Shown here piece by piece: positions 20,931-31,234 of a stretch of 43,561 nucleotides of DNA. The translations under genes and the position numbers were made by a program. This DNA comes from Temnopleurus reevesii (Eukaryota; Echinodermata; Echinoidea; Temnopleuroida; Temnopleuridae): the NCBI GenBank assembly GCA_036244855.1, contig BQKZ01001660.1, positions 23,832 to 67,392 on the forward strand. The letters are read 5' to 3'. A model generated the notes under the pieces. That model worked only from the letters and a program-made list of their open reading frames with translations. It made no database searches and had not been told where the DNA came from. Every line of letters begins with the position of its first letter. Position 1 is the stretch's first letter.

Positions 20931-22285
20931 GTGAGTAGAACTTCCCTCATAAATATATATACATAAAATAATACACCTCTGTGTATATTAAGCATTTACT
21001 AGTGAGTAAGTAATTCAAGAATGGAAAGTGCATGACCTTGTTTTGTATTATAGACATATTTGAGGATACGTTGATGTATTATTTTATTCAAACAAAATAA
21101 TAAAAGTTAGTGAAATCACAACTTATACAAATTACGTGTAATATTAGGTATTATACAACATATAAGAAAAAACGTCGATATTGATTGAAAAGAAAGCGCA
21201 GCATAGGAATGTTTCTAGCTAATTCGAGGGCGCCGGTTCAAAATGTGAATGATGTCACTTGCTTATTCACCATGATTATTTTTAGCGATGCGGCTAAATC
21301 TAAGATGGACACACAAAAAAAGAGTTTGACTTTGAATGCAACCGTCTTTGAGGTGTAATGACCGAGCCAAATGCCTAAATTATTGAATTTCAGCTTATCC
21401 ATACGCCTTAAATGGAACTTTACGTATATTTGCATTTACAATCGAATTCTGGGCCACCATCTAAATATGAAAAAGGCCAGAGTCCATCATATCAAAGAGC
21501 CGCTATTAGTACAAAATATAATCGCAACGCCTTATTTTCCAATATGATTATGAAATGCAGCACGATTTTTTCCTTTCAATTTGAGGACATTCATTCCTAA
21601 GCTAAAAAATGAGACTAGTGTAAATTTGCGTGATTTCTGCAATTTCTGAAAACTCTCTTTTCCCTGTTTTATCCCTATCTTATCTCAAACAGCCAATTGA
21701 AATCAATGTTCCATTCCCTTGTGAAGCTCGTTGGCCAATGAAAAGCTTAGCTCAAGCCCCTGCGCAACACAGTATTAATATGCTGAAACATTTCGTGTAC
21801 TGTGTGCTAGCAAATTAATTGTCTTTATTATCACCTGTTCGTTTTGGGCACATGTTCAAAAGGTTCAGCCTGTCGCATCAAATCGCAGGTAAACAAGATT
21901 TATAAAAAAAAAAAAAAAATGACTTTTTGAAAGTGTGTAGTGGTCTTTAATAATCAGACATTCGTTTCTTAGCATGATTTATTTTCTAACAACGTTTAGT
22001 GCAAGAAAGATTGCAGCCATGGAGGGGATAAGACAGCTAAGAGGTGTCCTAGATTTCTATGCGAAATAATAGTATTATTTTTTTCTTATCTTATCTAGTA
22101 CGTTAGATGAGATAAGACAAAAGAAAAAAAGATTTTTTCAGGATACCAATTATCTTTTTTTCCATGCGCGCAATATGTTGCGCGCAATTAAAACACAGCG
22201 CGCAAGGAGAGACAAGACAAAGGTTAAGACATCGAGATACGACAGCTATCAGAATACTAATTACGAGAAAAGATAATGTTTTGAG

Positions 22286-22342
22286 CAACGAACGTAGAGG
22301 GCAGCAACAACCACGGCAGTTGCTTTGAGGAAGGCCAACTCC
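22286..22342 (-). repeat. 57 bp inverted repeat, left copy
   Basis: The reverse complement of this segment matches 27675-27731 at 53 of 57 positions (GGAGTTGGCCTTCC..., ...GGTTGTTGCTGCCCTCTACG). It is GC-richer than the intron around it. Confidence 0.85.
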
Positions 22343-22645
22343 ATACGCGCATCTGGTTGAAATGCGCGCACAATTTTGTACGCGAGTAAACAAATCGGCA
22401 ATCTTACAGCAATCACGTCAAAATGAAGCTAAAATGCCAAAGTTGAACAAATATATCACAGCAGAATAACTTGTAAATAAACAGTCAGGACCATTCGCGG
22501 AAATCGACCAAGTCAAAATTGGTGGATTTCCATGCATTTCTCCAATTCAACGGTAGAGGTCGAGGGGCCATGGAGAGAGCATATTACGCAAGGTGATCGT
22601 TTACGTGTTTGCACAGTCTATACTCACCGATTTTCTCGCTCGCTC

Positions 22646-22646
22646 T

Positions 22647-22677
<31 letters not shown>

Positions 22678-22678
22678 C
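22646..22678. repeat. (CT)n microsatellite
   Basis: CT/TC dinucleotide run inside the 2.4 kb element. A second, shorter run lies at about 22973-22994. Confidence 0.9.
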
Positions 22679-23070
22679 CTGTGAGTTATTGTATAGTCTG
22701 TTTATTAGGCATTAATTTTTCATTATTATATTTCCTTGACCTCACTGACTTTGCCGAAGCACAGTAGGCACCATAATACGTCATTGGATGAAAAACGGAT
22801 ATAAATTTCAAACTATGGTTGATCAGACAATCTGAATTAAAAACAGACTTATGATCATAGAAATTATGGAACATGTAAACCTGCTATTGCTTCTCAGACT
22901 ATCCCAAGATGAGATTATGCAATGTTCCTCCTCCAGTTGGACTGTGGTTATATAAATAGAGCAAGTCAAAACTCTCTCTCTCCCTCTCTCTCTCCCACCC
23001 GGGCGGGCACCGCTGGTATTTCAAATATCAAGAAAAACGAAGAGTTTGGCCGTTATTCTTGCACGAAAAG

Positions 23071-23179
23071 CTCTCAAGGTTCAGGCTAGATTATTTTAGA
23101 AAAAAAATCACAAAGGTGCGTTAGTTATCTTTTATCGGATATGAGAGATATTTACATTATCTAGCCTGAACCTTGAGAG
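23071..23179. repeat. Inverted repeat with 20 bp perfect stem
   Basis: CTCTCAAGGTTCAGGCTAGA at 23071-23090 is the exact reverse complement of 23160-23179, with a ~69-base AT-rich loop that adds a few pairs. Either transcript could fold into a hairpin. Confidence 0.9.
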
Positions 23180-25645
23180 AAAATATTTTTTGTTTGATCC
23201 AATGTCAAAACAAGAATTTTTTCCCATAGACACAACACGCATACCAAAGTGTTGCTTAAAGCGGAAAAAAGGAAGAAAAGGCCTAAGAAATTAAGTTTTA
23301 TGCCATTATGGAATTTTGTTCTTCCCAAATACAATGGTTTTTTAGCTCATCACATTTAGACCTAGCGTTTAGAAGAAAAACAATTTTGAAAATCCTGGTC
23401 AGATGTATTCAGAAATACGCAAGTCGTGAGATAAATTGCACACATTCTGTGACGTCATGGAAAAACATAGGTTGGGCGTGTAATGAACGACATATACAGT
23501 ATACTATTAGGCAGGACGGCCGCGGGAGGGGATTCCTAAATTAAACAGCTCAGTGACAAGTTATACTGCATTATGTGGGCAATATGGAATTAGAAATGTA
23601 AAGAAACAACATCATACTACATATCACTACCCTTTTTCGGAACATATTACCATTTTATATGCACTAATAAAGTATTTTACCAGTAATGTCACTGATGAAA
23701 ATACGACATACGTTCCGTTTTTCATACTCGTGCGCGCTTTGGAACCGTGTGTGTATGTGTATGGAATGGTCGAATCGATATATGCATGGGTGAACGTGTA
23801 TTACGTACGTATGCGTGCAAATATACAGCAGTGCGAAGATTGTTAGTTTTGATTACTTTGATGCGTTTATCTGTCATTTTCTAGACTTGTTTATCAGTTT
23901 TTTTTCCGGCAGATTTCCCCGTAGCAAAAACCTTGGAGTATTATTTCTGCCGTATTTATACCGCCTTTGTTCGTTTTTTTTAATCATTTGTTACTTTTAA
24001 ATCATTTGTGACTTGTATATTCATCGGTGAAATTATCGTTTCGGTGTGGACCGTTCGGGAGAAGAGCAGTGTTTTAACGGACTGTTGAGCGATGGAGCCC
24101 CCGACGGACCGGGGGAGCGAGACACCGACCGATATATTACGTTGTATTATCCCAAGAACTATACAGATTATCGGCTGAAACTTGGAAGAGGAAAATGCAT
24201 GATTATACCGTTATTAAGTCCAGTTCGGTCATGAAATATTGACACAAATAAAGACTGATCAATAGCTTTCTTTGAAGGGCATAACATTCAAACAATTGTC
24301 TCTTTCTGAAAAATCACGCAAATTACACAAACCTCTCATACGTGATGGCAAGCGAATGAGTGTGGATCGCACAGTGAAATCTGGTCATCATACCGTCATC
24401 GTTTAGTGGGTAAATTACATCGTTTTCATCGGAATTCATCTAAAAAGGTGTGTCCACAAATGCTTTATGATGTAACAATCAATATGCTGTGAAGGCATTT
24501 AATTTTTTTTTGGAAGAAAATTTCGAGCAACATCAAGTAAAGCTGCATTTCACGTACTGCCGCATTGATCTCTCCATCTCGTCCGTTGAATGGAGCAGAC
24601 GACGCTCACAATCTGTTTCTGCCGTGACGTCACTGGGATACTCGAGAAAAGTACAAGGGATTGCTCTCTCAGTGAAAATGGTGCCCCTCCAAACTAAAAT
24701 TCTGATAATTCCACTTCTGGTGGGTCAATTTAGAAGGGGTAAAAAGGAGATTGTTCTTAAAACTACAGGCTCTCAGAATAACAGTCTCTCATTCTTATCC
24801 AGTAGCCCCTTTAATATTCATGTACGAACTCGTGAGGAGATGCATGGAAATCCACCAATTTTTTTTATTGGTGAATTTCCGCGAATGGTCCTGACTGATA
24901 AATAAAAGGGTAGATTATCAAAGAGTGGAATATGTGCTTTGTTTATTTCTTACTGCTATTCATAAAATTTAATGCTGCTGCATTGCCAATTTGTGTTACA
25001 AGGACATATTTGTATGTGTATGTTCAGGGCAAATTCGTGCAGCTGTTTTTGTGACCTATCGCAATGCATTTCGGGATATGGGCCGGCGCCCGGGCGCGCC
25101 CCCTCGTTGCGGGCGCTCATCAAAAACTGTTCGCTGATCCCAAGTAAAGTAAATTAAATGTGTCGTGTCGTCTGCTAAGTTTCTTCACTATACTACAGAG
25201 GCTGCCTGAGTACGATATTGAATTTAAAGGTCTTGAATTTTTGGGAGCACATTATATAAAGGAATTGCTTATTTTGGCTGCATACCTTTTTTAATTCAAA
25301 CATGCACATTGATTTCATTTTCCCCCATATTTTCTAATCTATCTTCTCAGTAAGACTCAGAAAGGAAAAATTGTCCTAAATTATTGTATTTGGGCGACGA
25401 TTTTCTCAACGTCTTATCTTATCATGATAATGCTATTCAGGGAGGCGGAGGGGTGCAAACCCCCTATAAATTTTCTGAAAATTAAGAGTAAAGCCCCCCT
25501 CGTTTTTTATTTTTTTATTTTCTTTGCTTGTCAGCTCACACAACTAGATTGAATGTACATGTATTTTTCATATTATTCTAATTTCTTTCCGTGATTTCTT
25601 GCTCGTGATGGAAAACATCAGCATAGCCAGGATTGTACTTGAATC

Positions 25646-25793
25646 GGGGGGGGGGGGGGGCAAAATGTAACCACCATATTTGTTTACCATTATTTTAGCA
25701 TATTTGATCCAGCCAGCAAGCATTAAGGGAAAGACAATATAAAAAAGGACATATATATTTTTTTCTTAAATCCTATACTGCCCCCCCCCCCCC
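25646..25793. repeat. G15 and C13 homopolymers 120 bp apart
   Basis: Fifteen G at 25646-25660 and thirteen C at 25781-25793 can pair with each other. The context (AGCCAGGATTGTACTTGAATC before the G run) looks like MITE-type repeat DNA. Sequencing error in run length is likely. Confidence 0.8.
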
Positions 25794-27674
25794 TCTGTAC
25801 ATCAGTCAACATCGTCTCTGGTAGTCTTAAGCAATCTATGATGCTCTCTATTGAAGCAAAATTTAGTACCGAAATCATCACCCACTTTAATTCTGAATGT
25901 TTTATTTATATCTTTCGTGTTTCACATCTACAGTAGATCAGACACTACCAAAAGGATAAAAAGTAGCAAAAAGACGCTATTTGGCAAATATGTTCGGAAT
26001 GATCACCCTTATCACAGTTCGTATCTGAAATATGATAATGAGACTAGAATATTGATTAATCATGTCTAATTTATTTATGGACATGATTCACTCAACTACT
26101 TATTTAGTAGAATAGAAACTATGATATATTTTATCAAAAAAATGTTTAAAAAAACAGAGCAAAACTAAATAGAACAGACTAGGTCTATCAAAAATGTGTA
26201 GACCTATGCGAAGAGACTAGATCTTACGTTAGATGATTTACAACGGTTCAGATCTACTTGGATTAAAGGTAGGCCCAGGCTGAGACTAAACAAAAAGACA
26301 GGTTCTTGTATAATTTCATTTACACAGAAAAATCCTTCTTTTTAGCAATAAAAGACCATGGATTGAGCCACAGCAAAATCTTTTTCGAAATTAACATGAT
26401 TCATCTATCTAATTTTCAGTAGCCTAAAATCGACATGAATTGATGATCTAGCCATCCGAAATCTAGATTTGCCTGTATGTGATCTAAAAATACATTGACA
26501 TGTTTTATTTGTTGGTTGATTGATTGATTTTTTTTCTGACTTTTTTCAGATTTAGCTTGGCCCTGGAATTTGGCCTTATCTGAAATCATTCTGACTCGAT
26601 CTATTCTTAGGCTGAGTCTAAAAGGCTAAGGCTTAGCCCTAAAATATGTTAACATAGGGTTGGGCCTAATTGTTTGTAATAAATGTTAGACCTAGCAATA
26701 AATAGATAAAGGTTAACACAAGCCAAGTCTAGCCCCGTTCGCTTTGGTCGCTTCTTTGTATCAGGCTGTTCACAATCACAGCCACTCAACTCGACAAGGC
26801 TCAAGCTAAAAATAATGAAAATAAAGCTACCGGTATGTCTAAACTCTAAAGTCTAACATTTAACAACAAAGTTCTCAAGTCAACCCCTTGGCCTTGCCCT
26901 AGACCTGTAGACTCTTGAAATTCTGCCCTCGTTTGTGTTAAGATAGAGCTAAACTGGATGATCAATATTATTATCAGTAACTGTTACACTGGCTTTAATA
27001 TTGCTTTGAAATTTGAGACACGATAGCCCGAGACCTTAGCCAATTGCGGCGGCAGATCACCGGGTGCCTGTCGGGTAACTACCTCGCAGCAGCAGACCCA
27101 TCGCAGCTAGCGGATCAGACATTGCAACCTAATAGCAAACTGTGTAGTAAATCGTCGCCTGTGCGAGATCCAGATGGCTTGCGATAAATTCAATATCTTG
27201 ATTTAAAAACGCTATCACACCTTCAAAACTTACATATAGACTATTATGATAGCTTACCATGAACAAGGAGATTTTTAATTCAACACATATAGCATGCTAC
27301 AGCGCGTAATGCCAATAAATTAGTTGAAAAATGCCGTCAAACAGCATACCTTCTTTGATTTTCTCTCCAAAAAACTTGTTGAAAAAATTGGTAAACTTTG
27401 CTTTGCATGCAAACTTACGCGAACCGCAGCGAAATTTAACAAAATGTTGTCATCAAGCTTCCAAATGGACGATGATAATTTTGCAATGTAAAATTATATA
27501 ATTCATCTTTTTTTTTCCTTTTTTTTTCCTATAAAAATAAAAAAAATCTATGATAAATGATTTGTTCATATTTTGTATAATCATTTTTAACATCCGTAAA
27601 AACTCAAATCTACAAAATACCCATTTGACGCCCCGAAATTCTTTTTGGAAATCTTGGGTCACAAAAAAATCAGC

Positions 27675-27731
27675 GGAGTTGGCCTTCCCCACAGCAACTG
27701 CCGCGGTTGTTGCTGCCCTCTACGTTTGTTG
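27675..27731 (+). repeat. 57 bp inverted repeat, right copy
   Basis: Partner of 22286-22342, 5.3 kb away in opposite orientation, with four mismatches. The flanks are not similar, so it is either a short dispersed repeat or the ends of a larger element. Confidence 0.85.
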
Positions 27732-28346
27732 GTTTTGAGATAAGACCCATTCCAGAATACCGCCCCTGGTTGCTCTTGTTAAAATATGAGAATTCGTATT
27801 AAAGAACAAATGACTTGTTTGCCCTTATTCTGTCGTAGACATCAATCAAGATATGGCGATATGAAGATTGACTCTAACATGGGTGTCAATTATAGAAGAC
27901 CCACACCGCAGATGGTTAAAAGGACATATCATTTTGTTCACCAAATTAAGAAAAGGGGTTATTGAATCGTGAAAAGGACGATAGCTGTCGTGGCTTGTCA
28001 CACCGATCGAAAATGTTCCCTACGTTGCCCAGGTGGAATCCATTGGATTTGTATTTTAAGACTCCTGAAATTCAGCAACAAAAGACTGCAGTAACAGGGT
28101 ACATCACGCATAGGCAAATTTCAGTCAGTGGAAATTAAGTTCGGCAAAAAGAAGATAGTCTTCACATATACCTTACCAATATTGGCTCTAAAATAAATAA
28201 AAAACTATCCTATCGATGAAATAAGGTATCGAAAAAAAAAATCAAACTTTAGTCATAGTTTTGATCCAAGAAGCCAAATTCTGAGCTATAATGACTCTAG
28301 ATGTGAAATATGGAAATAGTTACGTTTGGGTTTTCGGTTTTTGCTA

Positions 28347-28370
28347 TCAATTTCGTTCGAACGAAATTGA
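28347..28370. repeat. 24-base perfect palindrome
   Basis: TCAATTTCGTTCG followed by its complement AACGAAATTGA, centred on TTCGAA. It lies 68 bases upstream of the 7TM exon. A related core, GTTCGAACGAAA, recurs at about 29854 just after the gene. Confidence 0.9.
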
Positions 28371-28437
28371 ATTAACATGTTTAAAACCGTTGTATTCTCT
28401 CTCTAATGTTTCCAATTATGTTATATTTTTGTTGTAG

Positions 28438-29635
28438 AGTGACGTCGGATAACAAACTCTGCTGCCTTTTGGACGCACAGAATAGTTCAGCTGAGTGTGT
28501 ACCTAGCAAACCACCCAATCCGTTGCACACATGTGGAAGTATCTTACATGGCAATCTAATGCGTGGTGCTGGCTGGTTTCTCGGGTTGTCTGCGATCATT
28601 GGTAACGTCATGGTAATGTTTTTCCGCATGCGAGACAACACGATGCGAATGAAGCAGGTTCAGAATCGGCTGGTGATCAGTCTGGCTGTAGCGGATTCCT
28701 TGATGGGGGTCTACATGTTGATCATCACCTCAGCAGATGTGTATTTTGGGAGTGAGTACTTCCTGACAGCGGATCAGTGGCGGGCCTCTGTCACATGCGG
28801 CTTGGCTGGTTTCATTGGCTTTATATCCAGTGAGGCTTCTGTTCTGACCCTCACTCTTGTCACAGTTGATAGAGTTGTTGCCATCATGTTTCCATTTAGG
28901 CGCATGGGGATCTCTAAGAAGCTTTCAGCTTGGATGATAGCCCTCATTTGGCTTGTGGTGCTGCTTGCAGGTTTTCTAGCGTTGTTTCTGCATTCGCGTG
29001 CATCGAATCTATATGGACTGTCGGATGTCTGTATGGGGCTGCCTTTCCATGTTGATTCCTCCGAGCGCGTCAATCTATATTTTAGTAGAACCTACGCCAC
29101 AGACCACAACTTAACCGTCTCAAGAATTGTCAGCGACCCAGTGCAGTATCCAGCCTGGGGGTTCTCAATTTTCATCTTCATCGGAGTTAACCTCTTATCT
29201 TTCACGTTCATAGCAATCGCCTACGTCGTGATGTTTATACAGGTAAGACAAAGTTCACAGGCCACCCAACAAACCACGGCTCGCAAAAGCGAGCTGCGTG
29301 TTGCACGGCGAATGGCGGTCATAGTCCTGACCGATTTCTGTTGTTGGATGCCAATTATCGTAATGGGAATACTCACGCAGACCAACTTGATTGCATTCCC
29401 ACCCTCGCTTTACGCCTGGAGTGTCATATTCATTCTTCCCATCAACTCGTCGTTGAATCCCTTTATTTATACTTTTATGTTTTACTTTGATGACATGAAG
29501 TGTTGCAGCAGAGCTCGTAGCATCAATTCTCCCCCGAACATCGAAGCTAAACCCAAAGAAAAGAAGAAATCAAAAGACAAGAAAAGCTGTGACTCTAAAA
29601 ACCGGAATAAAAATGAGGCAGAAACAGTATTGTGA
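28438..29635 (+). CDS. Last exon of the GRL101/RXFP-like LGR receptor: hinge, 7TM domain and tail
   Basis: The acceptor TATTTTTGTTGTAG ends at 28437; an ATG at 28406 lies in the intron, so it is not the start. The exon encodes 398 residues to TGA at 29633. A cysteine hinge (residues 1-35; CC at 8-9, C20, C32) is followed by TM1 42-64 (GN at 55-56), TM2 77-100 (LAVAD, D86), TM3 117-145 with C120 and DRV at 144-146, TM4 162-185, C198 in loop 2, TM5 238-268, TM6 290-313 with CWMP 302-305, and TM7 322-346 with NPFIY 340-344. A CC pair (355-356) that could be lipidated and a lysine-rich tail follow. LMGVYMLII..ADVYFG is diagnostic for GRL101/relaxin-type LGRs. This receptor sits in the plasma membrane and signals through G proteins; the ligand is unknown. 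Confidence 0.93.
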
Positions 29636-30200
29636 ACTATCTAGAATAATAAACGTTGTGAACTTCTCTGTTGTCCAGTTAATATACTTGCAATTTACCC
29701 AACAATCTAGCAATATATTGTCCAATGGTAAAGCCAAATTGTCAATTAACCTTTAAATAAAAGGGCTAATTTCGTTCACATGAGAGAAAAACAGCTGATT
29801 GAATTATTCTTTGTCCAACACTTCTTCAATTGCATCTAATGATTTGCTGAAGTTGTTCGAACGAAAGCTGACATGGCTATTTACGACAGTATACGGTCTT
29901 ATAATTGGGTCAACTTTAGGAATTGCATAGGATATTATGTGGTGCATATGGCTTCCATACCATCAATGTGGTTAACTGTTGAATTGAAGATTATGTTGAC
30001 TTGGCTACGTTGGAAGTTTTTTTTTTCTTTCAAAATAAATGTTTCTCTGAAGTTTAGAAAAGGAAACCCTTATGCAATGAAATGCCTAAACGATATGTTG
30101 ATACCTCCCATTTCATTCATTGTGCTCGATAGATGGTCAAGAAATATGCATGAATTTTGTGTTGGATACAAATTTATATCTTCGTTTCTGTAAATAAACA
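29636..30200 (+). promoter_or_regulatory. 3' UTR candidates with poly(A) signals
   Basis: AATAAA occurs at 29648-29653 (13 bases after the stop, early), at 29756-29761, and in GTAAATAAACATC near 30192. Any could end the receptor mRNA; the second is the most conventional distance. A 106-residue frame at 29873 is not recognised. Confidence 0.5.
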
Positions 30201-31176
30201 TCTTGCATGCTATTTTTTACGACCGCTTCCTAGCATTTTTATCAATGATTTCATTTCTGTTTCATAAAACTTGAACCTGATTCCATAAATTGAGATCGTA
30301 GAATGTAAAATAATTTTTATACGACCATAAAGTGATTGAAAATTTTCCATTATTTTGAAGATGTATTTTTTAAGCACAAACGATATATTTTGTTCATATT
30401 TATCATTTTCCCTGTTGGTATCATTTTCACGTGGATAATTGGAATCATGGCCGAACAACGAACAATCGTCCCCAAAAATGCAAAGTTGCAAATGCGCCAC
30501 TGTAAGTGGCGGCGTTAGCACCAACACAAACGCATACCCACATGCATACAAATAATAACCAGAGCAAACACATATACGCCCATACGTGGATACACACACA
30601 TACACAAGGCAATTCTTTATCTTGCATCATCTTATTGGACAAGAGTCACAGCCAAATTTGAAAAAGGAAATTGAAGTCCAAATAAAAAATAGAAATGTGG
30701 GAGCGCGTAACATCCGTTTTTACACACCATTTTTACTCCCAAAGCCTTAATAAGCTAGTTGTTTGGTAACTTACAATATAATAAGGTAAAGCAAACAAGA
30801 AAAGAAAAAAAAACGGCCTAAAACACCTTGGCCCTTTGAGAATAATATATGCTGTGTGTGAATGTGTGTGTTTTTACGAGCGCGTATTTGGTGTTTGCAA
30901 TTTTGTGTGCCAATTTCCGATATTTCATTTCAATTGTCATATTTATATGGGACCAGTCTTATTTTTTTAAGTCCGCAGTAGCTGTTTCGGTTTCTGGACA
31001 TTATTTCAGTAGCCACAGACTTTTTGAGATTTATGATAATGTTTTTCTCCGTTGTCCTTTATCGATTTAAATTGCCATTTGAATGTTTGGTTTAGATGTG
31101 TAAAACACAACATGGTAAAAAAAAATGAAGAAAATAAAGTGTCGGGGTTTTTTTTCTTTCCGTTTGGGGGTATGCT
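30201..31176. other. AT-rich, no gene recognised
   Basis: Contains a CA-rich stretch at about 30520-30605 (ACACAAACGCATACCCACATGC). No domain in any reading frame. Confidence 0.55.
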
Positions 31177-31178
31177 TG

Positions 31179-31234
31179 AGTGTGTGTGTGTGTGTGTGCG
31201 TGTGTGCGCGTGTGTGTGAGAGAGAGTGTGTGTG
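31179..31234. repeat. (TG)n microsatellite with CG and AG interruptions
   Basis: About 56 bases of TG dinucleotides broken by GCGCG and GAGAGA. Confidence 0.95.

Larger units (their letters stand above)
22482..24897. mobile_element. 2.4 kb element with ~60 bp terminal inverted repeats
   Basis: The left end starts CAGTCAGGACCATTCGCGGAA and continues to ATTGGTGGATTTCCATGCAT near 22542. The right end is its reverse complement (24842-24897, ...GAATGGTCCTGACTG). Outside both ends stands the same 8 bases TAAATAAA (22474-22481 and 24899-24906, one extra A before the right copy), a candidate target-site duplication. The right-hand repeat is itself an imperfect palindrome (GGAAATCCACCAATT...ATTGGTGAATTTCC). 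No transposase is recognisable inside; the 138-residue frame at 24489 runs into the right terminus and shows no domain. I read it as a non-autonomous DNA transposon. Confidence 0.7.
20931..28437 (+). other. Large intron before the 7TM exon
   Basis: 7.5 kb of AT-rich DNA. It contains the 22482-24897 inverted-repeat element, a 57 bp inverted pair (22286 and 27675), G- and C-homopolymers (25646, 25781), CT microsatellites (22646-22678, 22973-22994) and a 24-base palindrome near its 3' end. No additional LRR exon was identified. Confidence 0.7.

Noticed and set aside
24046..24234. Possible extracellular-domain exon (DRYITLYYPKNYTDYRLKLG)
   Set aside because: A faint CUB-like impression only, no cysteine pattern, no convincing splice borders, and it lies inside a transposon-like element.
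24615..24640. CRE-like TGACGTCA sites (also near 23450)
   Set aside because: An eight-base motif is expected by chance at this scale and no promoter is nearby.
28406..28437. ATG at 28406 as the receptor start
   Set aside because: It lies in the polypyrimidine region of a clear splice acceptor, encodes no signal peptide, and the protein would lack its ectodomain.
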